Shown here piece after piece: positions 24,187-32,077 of a DNA stretch of 48,700 bases. The position numbers and the translations under genes were made by a program. The notes under the pieces are model-generated. The model saw only the letters and a list, made by a program, of their open reading frames with translations. It ran no database searches and had not been told where the DNA came from. Position 1 is the first letter of the stretch; the number at the start of each line of letters is the position of its first letter. Source of the DNA: Caccocola sp964450835 (GTDB lineage Bacteria > Synergistota > Synergistia > Synergistales > Synergistaceae); the NCBI GenBank assembly GCA_964450835.1, contig CAYVEQ010000010.1, positions 1 to 48,700 on the forward strand, in the 5' to 3' direction.

Positions 24187-24447
24187 TCAGCGTTCTTCCG
24201 ACGAGTTGTCGTCTTTCCCGCCGGAATTCAAGGCCTCTTCTTCCGCTTCTTCGCGGTCGATGTCATCTATGTAGCTTTTCCAGATTTTCAGCGCGGCTAT
24301 GGCAAAGAACGTGCCGCAGATAAGCCCCGCAGCGGTCGGCAGAGGCCGCGGTGCTCCCATGGCGTAACTGCCGAGGCCTCCGAGCGCGTAGCCGTAGGCC
24401 ACGATAGTCGATATCGAAAGAAGAAGCACGGCAAGTCTTTTGTACAT
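24187..24447 (-). CDS. Small membrane protein of unknown function
   Basis: An 86-residue protein with two predicted membrane segments (about 5-28, LAVLLLSISTIVAYGYALGG; and 40-58, AAGLICGTFFAIAALKIW) and a strongly acidic, charged tail (IDDIDREEAEEEALNSGGK). No family is recognised and no good ribosome binding site is visible before the ATG. The hydrophobic pattern and charge layout look real for a membrane protein. It is isolated on the minus strand. Confidence 0.55.
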   Translation of the reverse strand: MYKRLAVLLLSISTIVAYGYALGGLGSYAMGAPRPLPTAAGLICGTFFAIAALKIWKSYIDDIDREEAEEEALNSGGKDDNSSEER

Positions 24448-24513
24448 GGCGCTATTTTACGGCCGGCCGGCGGCGCTGTCAAAATTCCCGCGCGCGGCGG
24501 CCACGCTCTTTTG

Positions 24514-24541
24514 TTGCGCCTGCGGTTTTTTATGCTAAGAT
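24514..24541 (+). promoter_or_regulatory. Candidate promoter upstream of the aminotransferase gene
   Basis: TTGCGC (24514-24519), a 16-base spacer and TAAGAT (24536-24541), with TGC directly before the -10. It would give a 5' leader of about 210 bases before the aminotransferase start. Confidence 0.45.
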
Positions 24542-24547
24542 TGTTAA

Positions 24548-24763
24548 TTGGATTTGTTCCGCACCCTGCCCGCCGCGTGTCGCGCGTGCATAGCGGGCGG
24601 AGAATACGCGGAAATTGTCCCGAACATCGTCGCGCGCGAGGGCGGACGCGAGGAACCTAGCATCTATCACCGCGTCGGGCTTATTCGCGCGGCGTTTTCC
24701 CGTAGGCCGCCGCGAAGGCGACTGAAAAAGCACAGAAAGGGGCCGCGTATATATTATGCCTAA
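24548..24763 (+). CDS. Possible small upstream ORF in the aminotransferase leader
   Basis: An open frame of 71 codons begins at TTG 24548 (LDLFRTLPAACRACIAGGEY), ends at TAA 24761-24763 and overlaps the aminotransferase start by 8 bases. It contains a CxxC pair and a very basic tail. No ribosome binding site or family is recognised. It could be a leader peptide, or simply an open frame in GC-rich leader DNA. Confidence 0.2.
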   Translation: MDLFRTLPAACRACIAGGEYAEIVPNIVAREGGREEPSIYHRVGLIRAAFSRRPPRRRLKKHRKGPRIYYA

Positions 24764-25907
24764 TATGACCGATATACCGTCTTTTGACCTTACAAGGAAC
24801 TACGCGAGGGTTAGAGAGGAGATTAACGTCGCCGTGCTGCGGGTGCTTGAGACGCAGCATTTTATCTTGGGGCCGGAGGTGGAGTCGCTCGAACGTGAGC
24901 TCGCGTCCTATCTTGAGGTCAAAAACACCGTCGGCTGTGCTTCGGGCACCGACTCGCTCCTGCTCGCGATGAAGGCGCTCGACCTGAAGCCGGGAGACGA
25001 AGTCATCACGACGCCCTTCACTTTCTTCGCAACCGTGAGCTGTATCACCCGATGCGGCGGCACGCCGGTATTCGCCGACGTCGACCCTGTCACCTACAAC
25101 ATCAGTTCGGAGAATATCCTGTCGAAAATCACACCGCGCACAAGGGCCGTGCTGCCGGTTCATCTTTTCGGACAGATGTGCCCGCTTGAGGAGTTCAAAG
25201 GCGAGCTTGACGCGCGCGGCATCGCTCTTGTAGAGGACTGCGCGCAGGCGATCGGGGCGCACCGCGTGATTAATGGGCGCGTGACGCGCAGCGGCTCCGT
25301 CGGCAGGATGGGCTGCTTCTCTTTCTTCCCGACTAAGAATCTCGGCTGCTACGGCGACGGCGGCATGGTTGCCGTCGCAGACGACGAGGAGCTGGCGCAG
25401 AGGCTGCGCAGGCTTCGCGTGCATGGCGCCGGAGCCACCTACTTCCACGATGAGATCGGCATCAACAGCCGCCTCGACGCGCTGCAGGCGGCTATTCTCC
25501 GCGTGCGTTTGCGTCACTTGGAGGGCTGGAACGAAGAGCGCCGTATCGTCGCCGGCCGTTACATGATGCTTTTCGGCGAGAAAGGGCTGCTTGACCTCGT
25601 GACACCTCCGGCTGAGCTTTCCGGCGGCCGCCACGTCTACCATCAGTATGTCGTGCGCGCCAAACACCGCGACGAACTGCAGAAATATCTTGCCGGACGC
25701 GGCATAACGACGCGAGTCTATTACCCGCTGCCGCTCCATTTGCAGCACTGCTTCGCCTACCTCGGCTTCAAGCGGGGTGATTTCCCGAACGCCGAGGCTC
25801 TTTCGGAGGATGTGCTTGCGCTGCCGATGTTCCCGGAATTGTTGCCGGAGGAGCAGGAGCGCATTGTCTGTGAAATCGCCGCTTTCTACGCGGAGCGGAG
25901 GCTTTAA
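24756..25907 (+). CDS. DegT/DnrJ/EryC1/StrS-family sugar aminotransferase
   Basis: A 383-residue fold-type I PLP enzyme that transfers an amino group to a keto-sugar nucleotide, as used for amino sugars of LPS or glycans. Markers: GCASGTDSLLLAMKAL (cofactor phosphate contact), TTPFTFFATVSCI, VEDCAQAIGA, the PLP lysine in SFFPTKNLGCYGDGG, and GINSRLDALQAAIL. The exact sugar cannot be told; members acting on UDP-linked 3-keto or 4-keto sugars look alike. AAAGGGG lies 13 bases before ATG 24756. No sugar dehydratase or oxidase is adjacent, so its pathway partners are elsewhere. Confidence 0.88.
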   Translation: MPNMTDIPSFDLTRNYARVREEINVAVLRVLETQHFILGPEVESLERELASYLEVKNTVGCASGTDSLLLAMKALDLKPGDEVITTPFTFFATVSCITRCGGTPVFADVDPVTYNISSENILSKITPRTRAVLPVHLFGQMCPLEEFKGELDARGIALVEDCAQAIGAHRVINGRVTRSGSVGRMGCFSFFPTKNLGCYGDGGMVAVADDEELAQRLRRLRVHGAGATYFHDEIGINSRLDALQAAILRVRLRHLEGWNEERRIVAGRYMMLFGEKGLLDLVTPPAELSGGRHVYHQYVVRAKHRDELQKYLAGRGITTRVYYPLPLHLQHCFAYLGFKRGDFPNAEALSEDVLALPMFPELLPEEQERIVCEIAAFYAERRL

Positions 25908-25938
25908 TACAAGTTTAAGATTAACGTGGAGGTGTCAG

Positions 25939-26631
25939 ATGTACTATCCGTTTTTTGACCCGACTGTAATTGTGCTTATCCCCGCGATTCTGCTCTCGCT
26001 CTGGGCGCAGATGAAAGTGAAGGGAGCTTTTGCCAGATACAGCGGCGTGCGGGCCGCGAGCGGCTTTTCGGCTTCCGATGTCTCGCGCAGACTTCTTGAC
26101 AGAAACGGCCTATCCGGCGTGCGTATCGAACGCGTGCCGGGCGAGCTCTCGGATCACTACGACCCCGGCTCGAAAGTGCTGCGGCTTTCCGAAAGCGTGA
26201 ACGCCAGCTGCAGCATAGCGGCGATAGGCGTCGCCGCCCACGAAGTCGGACACGCGGTGCAGGATAAGGAAAACTACGGCTTCCTTAAATTCCGCAACGC
26301 CATTGTTCCCGCCGTGCAGCTCTGTTCCGCCGCGTCGATGCCGCTCTTCCTGATAGGACTCATCATGGGTTCGCTCAATCTTCTGAACATAGGGATACTG
26401 CTTTTCTGCGGCGTTCTCGTCTTTCATCTGGTAACTCTGCCGCTTGAGTTCGACGCGAGCGCGCGCGCGCTCCGTATGCTGCGCGAGACGAATATCCTCT
26501 CGCAGCAGGAAATCGGCGGCGCGAAGGCCGTGCTTGACGCGGCCGCTCTGACCTATGTCGCGGCGCTGGTGATGACCGTGCTCCAGCTCGTGCGCCTGCT
26601 TGCTCTGCGCGGAATGAGCCGCCGCGACTGA
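25939..26631 (+). CDS. Membrane zinc metallopeptidase (YugP/Zn_peptidase_2 family)
   Basis: A 230-residue membrane protein of the neutral zinc metallopeptidase family. An N-terminal membrane segment (MYYPFFDPTVIVLIPAILLS) is followed by the zinc motif HEVGH in GVAAHEVGHAVQD, two more hydrophobic segments, and the glutamate-containing LPLEFDASARALRML. Function in the family is poorly known. ATG 25939 is preceded by GGAGGTG. It begins 32 bases after the aminotransferase. Confidence 0.88.
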   Translation: MYYPFFDPTVIVLIPAILLSLWAQMKVKGAFARYSGVRAASGFSASDVSRRLLDRNGLSGVRIERVPGELSDHYDPGSKVLRLSESVNASCSIAAIGVAAHEVGHAVQDKENYGFLKFRNAIVPAVQLCSAASMPLFLIGLIMGSLNLLNIGILLFCGVLVFHLVTLPLEFDASARALRMLRETNILSQQEIGGAKAVLDAAALTYVAALVMTVLQLVRLLALRGMSRRD

Positions 26632-26668
26632 CGGAACCCGCCGTAAAATAAAGGGTCGCGATTTGTCT

Positions 26669-26697
26669 CGCCGGTTCCTCGCGAACCGGCGATTTTA
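26669..26697 (+). terminator. Probable terminator after the zinc peptidase
   Basis: CGCCGGTTC (26669-26677) and GAACCGGCG (26683-26691) make a 9-bp stem followed by ATTTTA. The T-run is short. Confidence 0.55.
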
Positions 26698-26705
26698 CGC
26701 CTCTG

Positions 26706-26714
26706 TGATATAAA
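26706..26714 (+). promoter_or_regulatory. Extended -10 promoter of rsmB
   Basis: TGATATAAA (TGnTATAAA) lies 52 bases before the rsmB start, directly after the terminator stem. Confidence 0.45.
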
Positions 26715-26766
26715 ATAGCTAATTGAGAAAGGCCGCGCGCGACGTGCCATGCAAGGGGTTGATAAG

Positions 26767-28104
26767 ATGAGGGGACTTGAAGCCGTGCTCGCCATTTACG
26801 GCGAGGTGCGCGCAGGGGCTTTCGCCTCCGAGGCGCTGCGGAAAGTGCATCAGGATATAGCGCCCGGCGACAGGAAGCTCGCCGCGACGCTGCTTTACTG
26901 CACGCTGCGCAGACAGAGCCTCTGGAAAACGATGCTCATAAAATATTGCAGGCGCAGCCCCCGCGAGCTTCCGTCTCTTACGTGGAACGCGCTGATGATA
27001 GGAATCGCCGGCATTGTGGAGCTGCGCCACTTCGCTCTGCCAGTTCTAATAAACGGACTTGTGCAGGTGATCAAAACAGGGGGCGGCGAAAAAGACGTCG
27101 GCCTCGTCAACGCTGTGCTTCACACTGTTTCCGACGAAAGTCCGAAATTTTTGGAATCGCTGAAAAAAAGCGGCGCGCTGCGCGACCACGCTCTTTACAG
27201 GGGCGTTCCGGGCTGGGCGGCGGCGCAGTGGTCGAAGGAGCTTTCCATACAGGAGGCGAAAAAGCTCGTAAAGTCAATCGGCATGAAGACCTATCTCTCG
27301 CTGCGGCTTTCAAGCGGCGTTGACAGAGAGGAGTACATAGCGGCGTACAACGCGTCGGGACGGCACGCGTGGCCCTCTCCCTTTCTTGAGAGATCGGTGC
27401 GCACCGCCGCGAATCCCTTTCCGCTTGAGCTTCCGGGCTACGGCGAGGGCAGGATAACGGTGCAGAGCGAGTCGTCGATGCTTGTCGCGGAGACTCTGGC
27501 GGAGCGCGCAGGGGGGCGTTATCTTCTTGATATGTGCTGCGGCCGCGGCATAAAGACGGGTCAGCTGGCCGACGTTATGCGTGACGCCCGCATAGAAGCG
27601 TGGGATATATCACAGCCGAAGCTCAATTCGGCGCGATTTGAGGTGATGCGTATGCGAGCGGAAGATCGCGTGAAATTCAAGCGAGGCGACGCTCTTTCTC
27701 TTTCGCCTGACGAGGCGCCCGACACGATACTGCTTGACGCGCCCTGTTCCGGCAGCGGCACGTGGGGTCGCCACCCCGAAAGCAAATGGCGCTGCACGCC
27801 GGAACAGGTCGAGGAAAACGGCAGGCTTCAGCGTGCGCTTCTCGAACGCGCGGCGGAGATGCTGGCTCCGGGCGGGGTTGTCATGTACAGCACATGCAGC
27901 CTCTTCCGCGCCGAAAACGAAATTACAGTGGCCGACGTCATGAGCCGGCATCCTGAACTTGTGGAGATACCTGTCCCCCGCCGCGCTGACTTCATGCGGC
28001 GCGGAAGACCCTACGGCACGGTCATAACGCCTGCGCTTCCGTGGGTGGACGGTTTCTACATAGCGATGCTCGCGAAACGGCGCGCCACGGCGGGGGTGAA
28101 CTGA
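26767..28104 (+). CDS. rsmB: 16S rRNA (cytosine-C5)-methyltransferase RsmB-like
   Basis: A 445-residue protein of the RsmB/Nop2 family. The N-terminal about 150 residues resemble the NusB-like RNA-binding domain (YCTLRRQSLWKTMLIK), followed by a SAM-dependent methyltransferase: LLDMCCGRGIKTGQLAD (SAM site), DAPCSGSGTWGRHP (motif IV Cys) and MYSTCSLFRAENE (motif VI catalytic Cys). It is expected to make m5C967 in 16S rRNA. ATG 26767 has AAGGGG 8 bases upstream. The C-terminus leads straight into the PASTA gene with no gap. Confidence 0.9.
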   Translation: MRGLEAVLAIYGEVRAGAFASEALRKVHQDIAPGDRKLAATLLYCTLRRQSLWKTMLIKYCRRSPRELPSLTWNALMIGIAGIVELRHFALPVLINGLVQVIKTGGGEKDVGLVNAVLHTVSDESPKFLESLKKSGALRDHALYRGVPGWAAAQWSKELSIQEAKKLVKSIGMKTYLSLRLSSGVDREEYIAAYNASGRHAWPSPFLERSVRTAANPFPLELPGYGEGRITVQSESSMLVAETLAERAGGRYLLDMCCGRGIKTGQLADVMRDARIEAWDISQPKLNSARFEVMRMRAEDRVKFKRGDALSLSPDEAPDTILLDAPCSGSGTWGRHPESKWRCTPEQVEENGRLQRALLERAAEMLAPGGVVMYSTCSLFRAENEITVADVMSRHPELVEIPVPRRADFMRRGRPYGTVITPALPWVDGFYIAMLAKRRATAGVN

Positions 28105-29259
28105 ATGGGCAGGATACATCGCTGGGGAATGTTCGCGGCTTTAGTTGTGATTATCGCCTGCGCCTATCTCGGAGTGAAAATGGTATTCGTCGAGGATAAA
28201 GAGGTCGCGGTGCCGGGCGTGACGGGGATGCAGCTTGTTGACGCCTTAAACGCGCTCCAGTCGCGCGGCCTTCTCGCCAAGGTCGACAAGATCGACGCCT
28301 CTGCGCCGGCTGACACGGTGGTGTCGCAGAACATAAGCGCCGGAGAAAAAGCCGCGAGAGGCAAAGTCGTGCTGCTTCGTGTCAGCAAAGGAGGTGCGGC
28401 GCGCGCGATACCCGACGTGCGCGGCATGAAATTCGAGGAAAGCGTAAAAACTTTGAGCGACGCCGGCTTCAAGGTGGACCGAGTAGTCCGCGTTACCGAT
28501 GCGCTCACGGCATCGGGAACGGTAATCGCTCAGAACCCCGCAGCACCGCAGCGCGTCTCCTCAAACAGCATGGTCACACTGCTCGTCAGCAGCGGGGCGA
28601 AAGGCGAAAACTCGTTTGTGACCGTTCCGGATCTACGCGGCTACAGTCAGCAGTCCGCGATAGATATGATAGAGCAGCTCGGCCTCAAGCTGGGGCAGAC
28701 TGACGAGGCGCCTTCCGACTCGATGCCCGAAGGCAGCGTGCTTGCCTCAAAGCCTAAAGCGGGAAGCAAAGTTCCAGCCGGCTCCATTATCAGTCTGACA
28801 TTCGCGCGCGCGCCTCTTCCGACTGACGCGCCTCCGGCCGAGGTTCCTCCCGCGAACGACCAGGACCCGGCGAGGGCCGAAGCCGTGCGCAAAGTCGTCA
28901 TAAAAGAGACAAAACCTGAAACGATACCGACAAAGATACCGCCTCGAGACGAAACAAAAACAGAGGAGCCGCCGCAGCCCGAAGAGCCGCATGTGACAGA
29001 GCCGCCGAAAGAGCAGACGCCGCCTCCTCCGCAGCTTCCCGCCGGTTCCAAAACGGCCAAAGTGCGCTATCAGGTGCCGCCGCTCGCCAAGCCCTTATCG
29101 CTTAAAATCGAGCTTATGGACGATTACGGCACGCGCGTGCTGAAAGACGAAACGGCAAAGAGCGGGGAATACATCTCGATGGACGTTCCTTATTCCGGCG
29201 AGGCGAGAATAACGATATATCTCGGAGGCGACTTCGTATGGCAGGACCGCTACAACTGA
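28105..29259 (+). CDS. PASTA-domain membrane protein without a kinase domain
   Basis: A 384-residue protein. One membrane segment (about 8-28, MFAALVVIIACAYLGVKMVF) is followed by three PASTA repeats (about 35-95, 96-165, 170-235), a proline/glutamate-rich linker (about 236-315) and a C-terminal beta domain (VRYQVPPLAKPLSLKIELMD, then EARITIYLGGDFVWQ). That end resembles the domain after the PASTA repeats in some Firmicutes PrkC-type kinases. The kinase domain is missing and no phosphatase is nearby. The neighbours, rsmB before and rpe after, are those that flank prpC-prkC-rsgA in many Firmicutes. PASTA domains bind peptidoglycan or lipid II-like ligands, so a periplasmic wall-sensing or scaffold role is inferred. 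Confidence 0.85.
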   Translation: MGRIHRWGMFAALVVIIACAYLGVKMVFVEDKEVAVPGVTGMQLVDALNALQSRGLLAKVDKIDASAPADTVVSQNISAGEKAARGKVVLLRVSKGGAARAIPDVRGMKFEESVKTLSDAGFKVDRVVRVTDALTASGTVIAQNPAAPQRVSSNSMVTLLVSSGAKGENSFVTVPDLRGYSQQSAIDMIEQLGLKLGQTDEAPSDSMPEGSVLASKPKAGSKVPAGSIISLTFARAPLPTDAPPAEVPPANDQDPARAEAVRKVVIKETKPETIPTKIPPRDETKTEEPPQPEEPHVTEPPKEQTPPPPQLPAGSKTAKVRYQVPPLAKPLSLKIELMDDYGTRVLKDETAKSGEYISMDVPYSGEARITIYLGGDFVWQDRYN

Positions 29260-29933
29260 AGAAACTGAAAAAAGAACGCGGAATGCTCATCGCGCCGTCG
29301 CTTCTTTCGGCGAACCCGCTTGACATAGGCGGAGAGATAGAAAAACTGCGGGGCGAAGCCGACTGGCTGCACGTAGACATAATGGACGGCCATTTTGTCC
29401 CGAATCTCTCTTATGGTCCCGCCCTCGTGAAAGCGCTGCGCGGGCGCCTGCCGGAAGCGTTCATAGACGTTCACGTAATGGCCCGGCCCGCGGAGGATTT
29501 CCTTGATATGTTCATAGCGGCGCACCCTTCGCTGCTAACGGTGCATGTAGAGGCGGCGAAGCACATCCATCGCGTGATGGGAAAAATAAAAGAGGCGGGG
29601 CTGCTCGCCGGCGTTTCCATAAATCCCGGAACGCCTGTCGTTATGGCGGAGCCTGTGCTGTGCATGGCGGACCTCGTGCTTGTCATGTCGGTCAACCCGG
29701 GGTACGGCGGACAGGCTTTCATACCGGAAACGCTCGAAAGAGTGCGCGAGCTTAGGATGCGCCGCGCTGAGCTTGAGCTCGGCTACGTTATCGAAGTCGA
29801 CGGAGGGGTGAACGCGGAGAACGCGGCCGCACTCCTCGAGGCAGGCTGCGACGCTGCTGTCGCCGGCAACGCTGTCTTCGGACAGCCGGACCCCGCGCGG
29901 GCTGTCCGCGATATACGCGCCTCTCTCCTATAG
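29238..29933 (+). CDS. rpe: Ribulose-phosphate 3-epimerase
   Basis: Rpe (231 aa) interconverts ribulose 5-phosphate and xylulose 5-phosphate in the pentose phosphate pathway. The barrel motifs are complete: IAPSLLSANPLDIGGEI, LHVDIMDGHFVPNLSYGP, IDVHVMARPAEDFLD, VMSVNPGYGGQAFIP and VIEVDGGVNAENA, including the metal-binding His and Asp residues. ATG 29238 has GGAGG 9 bases upstream and overlaps the PASTA gene by 22 bases; ATG 29283 would give the more usual short N-terminus but has no good ribosome binding site. It also supplies the pool from which KdsD draws ribulose 5-phosphate. Confidence 0.94.
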   Translation: MAGPLQLKKLKKERGMLIAPSLLSANPLDIGGEIEKLRGEADWLHVDIMDGHFVPNLSYGPALVKALRGRLPEAFIDVHVMARPAEDFLDMFIAAHPSLLTVHVEAAKHIHRVMGKIKEAGLLAGVSINPGTPVVMAEPVLCMADLVLVMSVNPGYGGQAFIPETLERVRELRMRRAELELGYVIEVDGGVNAENAAALLEAGCDAAVAGNAVFGQPDPARAVRDIRASLL

Positions 29934-29954
29934 ACTTCCTCTGCAAAAGATATC

Positions 29955-29990
29955 AGAAAAGCCGCGGATACTTTCCGCGGCTTTTCTGTA
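29955..29990 (+). terminator. Terminator of the rsmB-PASTA-rpe unit
   Basis: A perfect 14-bp stem, AGAAAAGCCGCGGA (29955-29968) with TCCGCGGCTTTTCT (29974-29987). The T-run is part of the stem, as is common for bidirectional terminators. Confidence 0.88.
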
Positions 29991-30359
29991 TGCTCCGGCG
30001 CGGCTCGCGGCAGAACGCGCGAGTCGAGACGCGAAAGCCGTTATGCGCGCGTGCGGAAACGCGGCGACCTTGTTGTGCTTGCGGGAACTGCGTGTCTGAC
30101 GCGCCGGCGGATGACGGCGTGCGCTTGTGGCGTTGAACCGAATCTGTGAGCCGAGCGGGCAAGCGGCGCGGCGCGGAAGTTCTATTGCGCGCAGCGCGGA
30201 GCCGGGTACGCGTGCGTGTGGCGGTGTGCGCGTGTTATGCCTGTTAAGATTCTCTCTCGAAAAAAGTGCGCGCGCCGGACAAGGGCCGCCCGTTGCACGC
30301 GTGCATGAAAAAGGCGGCTCATAGGCTCGCGGCGATTTTGAAAAAATCTTTTTCAGACG
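29991..30359. other. Intergenic stretch without recognisable gene
   Basis: About 370 bases of GC-rich sequence between the rpe terminator and the small RNA candidate. Open frames here lack ribosome binding sites and family resemblance. No tRNA-like or repeat structure was seen. Confidence 0.45.
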
Positions 30360-30472
30360 AAAAAAAGCGGAACGACGATCGGAGCGCATAGCGTCACAAC
30401 GCGGTGTCACGCGCTGTCTCGGGGTTAACGATATGTCTTCGCCGCCGTTCCGCTTAGAGGAAGGTAATCTGT
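30360..30472 (-). ncRNA. Candidate small RNA with its own promoter and terminator
   Basis: The minus strand carries TTGTGT-17-TATAAT (30508-30480), so a transcript would start near 30472. About 25 bases later a long-range stem begins: AAGCGGAACG (30455-30446) pairs with CGTTCCGCTT (30374-30365), followed by seven T residues on the minus strand (30366-30360), which acts as a terminator. Between them a second imperfect hairpin (GCGT and ACA with TGT and ACGC, about 30390-30413) can form. The unpaired 5' part contains CCUUCCUCU, complementary to Shine-Dalgarno sequences. The RNA would be about 113 nt. It does not match the SRP RNA, 6S RNA, tmRNA or tRNA features I know. No protein is encoded. 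Confidence 0.6.
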
Positions 30473-30479
30473 AGAGATA

Positions 30480-30508
30480 ATTATATACCGCGCGTAAAAA
30501 AAACACAA
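30480..30508 (-). promoter_or_regulatory. Promoter of the small RNA candidate
   Basis: On the minus strand TTGTGT (30508-30503), 17-base spacer, and consensus TATAAT (30485-30480). Confidence 0.7.
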
Positions 30509-30549
30509 CACCAGGACGGGCTGGATTTGTGAAAATCAGGGCAAGTTGC

Positions 30550-30589
30550 CTACAGTGCCGCGACGAGGCGAAAGCCGCGGCAAGTGTAG
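30550..30589. repeat. Long imperfect hairpin between the nitroreductase terminator and the sRNA promoter
   Basis: CTACA-G-TGCCGCG (30550-30562) pairs with CGCGGCA-AG-TGTAG (30576-30589), giving 12 base pairs with a small internal loop around ACGAGGCGAAAGC. No T-run follows on either strand. Its purpose is unknown. Confidence 0.5.
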
Positions 30590-30595
30590 AAAAGC

Positions 30596-30622
30596 GAAAA
30601 AAGGAGAAGCCTTGGCTTCTCC
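30596..30622 (-). terminator. Terminator of the nitroreductase gene
   Basis: GGAGAAGCC and GGCTTCTCC (30603-30622) form a 9-bp stem with a 2-base loop, followed on the minus strand by TTTTTT. Confidence 0.93.
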
Positions 30623-30627
30623 TTTCG

Positions 30628-31167
30628 TTATATTATTTTGCAGATTTCTTCAAAAGGCTTGCGCAGCTTCGGGCGCGTCGCGTCATTTTCCGCGTATCCG
30701 ACAGCGACAACGGCGCGCACCGTGTCTCCCTGCGGCAGCCCCAGCAGTGCAATTACGTCTTCGTTCGTGAAGCTGCCGATAATGCAGGAGGCAAGGCCTA
30801 TATCCTCCGCCTCAAGCACGAGGTAGGCTGTCGCCATGCCGACGTCTCCCTCGGAAAAGAGCCTTGTGTCGCTGTATTGCTTCATGACTTCCGGCTCGAG
30901 CACCGGCTTTTCTATTTCCGAAACGACGATGAAGGCGGGGACGTTCACGCTCCATCCGTTAAAGCCGAGTACCTGCGTGATTTCGGAGAGAACGCGCCTT
31001 TTTTCCGCGTCAGTCACGATCGTGAAGCGCCATGGCTGGCTGTTGCAGGCAGACGGGGCAAGAGAGGCCGTCCTGACGCAGCGTGCCAAGAGTTCGGGCG
31101 CCACAGGATCGCTTTTGAAGCTTCGGCAGCTCTGTCTGCGCGCGGCGAGGTCGCGAAAACTTTCCAT
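30628..31167 (-). CDS. Nitroreductase-family flavoprotein
   Basis: A 179-residue FMN-dependent oxidoreductase of the nitroreductase family. The N-terminal RRQSCRSFKSDPVAPELL and SLAPSACNSQPWRF segments are the usual FMN phosphate contacts, and GLASCIIGSFTNEDVIALLG is the second conserved block. The physiological substrate cannot be inferred. It begins 13 bases after the UPF0173 hydrolase on the same strand, so the two are probably one transcript ending at the strong terminator. Confidence 0.88.
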   Translation of the reverse strand: MESFRDLAARRQSCRSFKSDPVAPELLARCVRTASLAPSACNSQPWRFTIVTDAEKRRVLSEITQVLGFNGWSVNVPAFIVVSEIEKPVLEPEVMKQYSDTRLFSEGDVGMATAYLVLEAEDIGLASCIIGSFTNEDVIALLGLPQGDTVRAVVAVGYAENDATRPKLRKPFEEICKII

Positions 31168-31180
31168 CTTCGCGGTCCTG

Positions 31181-31873
31181 TTAAAATTCCAGAGTCTCGC
31201 CGGGCTTTAAGATGATTATTTCTGTGCCGGGCGCGTTCTCTTTCGCCTGCATTTCAAAGACTTTCGGATCGGTTTTGAGCGCGGGGAATGTATTGTAGTG
31301 CATCGGAACGGCGCGGATGGGACGGATAAGGCCGACGGCGCGTGCGGCGTCCTCGTAGTCCATTGTGAAGTAGCCGCCTATCGGCAGGCAGGCGACATCG
31401 ATTTTTTCCGCCTCAAGCAGCTTCATGTCCATCGTTAGGCCTGTGTCGCCCGCGTGATAGATTTTTCTTCCGTCGACCTCGATGACGAAGCCGCAGGCCA
31501 CTCCGCCGTAGCGGACGTTGCCGCCGGCGATGATGGGGTCTCCGTGCCACGCCGGTGTGAGCTTCACGCGGCCGAAGTCGAATCGCGCGCGTCCGCCTAT
31601 GTGCATTCCTTCGACTTTGATCCCTTGGGAGGCGAGCCAGCCGGCTGTCTCATTGCAGCTGAATACCGCGGCTCCGGTGCGTTTAGCGATTTCCACAGTG
31701 TCGCCGAGATGGTCTCCGTGGCAGTGGGTTAGGAATATCGCGTTTACGTCGGTAAATTCGTCCGCCTTGGCGGCGGCGAGCGGGTTGCCCGTGAGGAAGG
31801 GGTCGATGAGGCCTTTCAGCCCCGTGCCTTCGATGTAAAAGGCGCTGTGTCCCAGATAACGAAGTTTCGGCAT
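31181..31873 (-). CDS. UPF0173-type metal-dependent hydrolase (metallo-beta-lactamase fold)
   Basis: A 230-residue protein of the UPF0173 family. The metal motif HxHxDH is seen in FLTHCHGDHLGDTVE, with further ligands in PAWHGDP, YHAGDTGLTMDM and VPMHYNTFP. The N-terminal RYLGHSAFYIEG is typical. The substrate is unknown. GGAGG precedes the ATG. It heads a two-gene unit with the nitroreductase. Confidence 0.9.
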   Translation of the reverse strand: MPKLRYLGHSAFYIEGTGLKGLIDPFLTGNPLAAAKADEFTDVNAIFLTHCHGDHLGDTVEIAKRTGAAVFSCNETAGWLASQGIKVEGMHIGGRARFDFGRVKLTPAWHGDPIIAGGNVRYGGVACGFVIEVDGRKIYHAGDTGLTMDMKLLEAEKIDVACLPIGGYFTMDYEDAARAVGLIRPIRAVPMHYNTFPALKTDPKVFEMQAKENAPGTEIIILKPGETLEF

Positions 31874-32023
31874 TGATTTTAACCTCCATAGAATGATTGA
31901 AGTGATACGTCACGCCTCTATTATAAATTAAATCGCATTGCGTGAACACATCGCGTTGCGGGAGCCGCGCGGGACGTGCCGCCGGTTCGGCGTGTCACGC
32001 GAAATTTGCGCGCGCGATCGCAA

Positions 32024-32058
32024 TAAAAAAAGGACGGCGCCGGGCCGTCCGTTTTTTT
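32024..32058 (-). terminator. Terminator of hisS-aspS
   Basis: GGACGGC (32032-32038) and GCCGTCC (32044-32050) form a stem with T-runs on both sides, so it can act in both directions. It lies just past the aspS stop. Confidence 0.92.
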
Positions 32059-32077
32059 ATAGCTTTACGAGCCGCGC

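Noticed and set aside
30360..30472. Minus-strand structured RNA as a tRNA-Sec, SRP RNA or 6S RNA
   Set aside because: The long closing stem is suggestive, but there is no anticodon arm or T-arm, no SRP tetraloop and AGCAGCC-type element, and it is shorter than 6S RNA.
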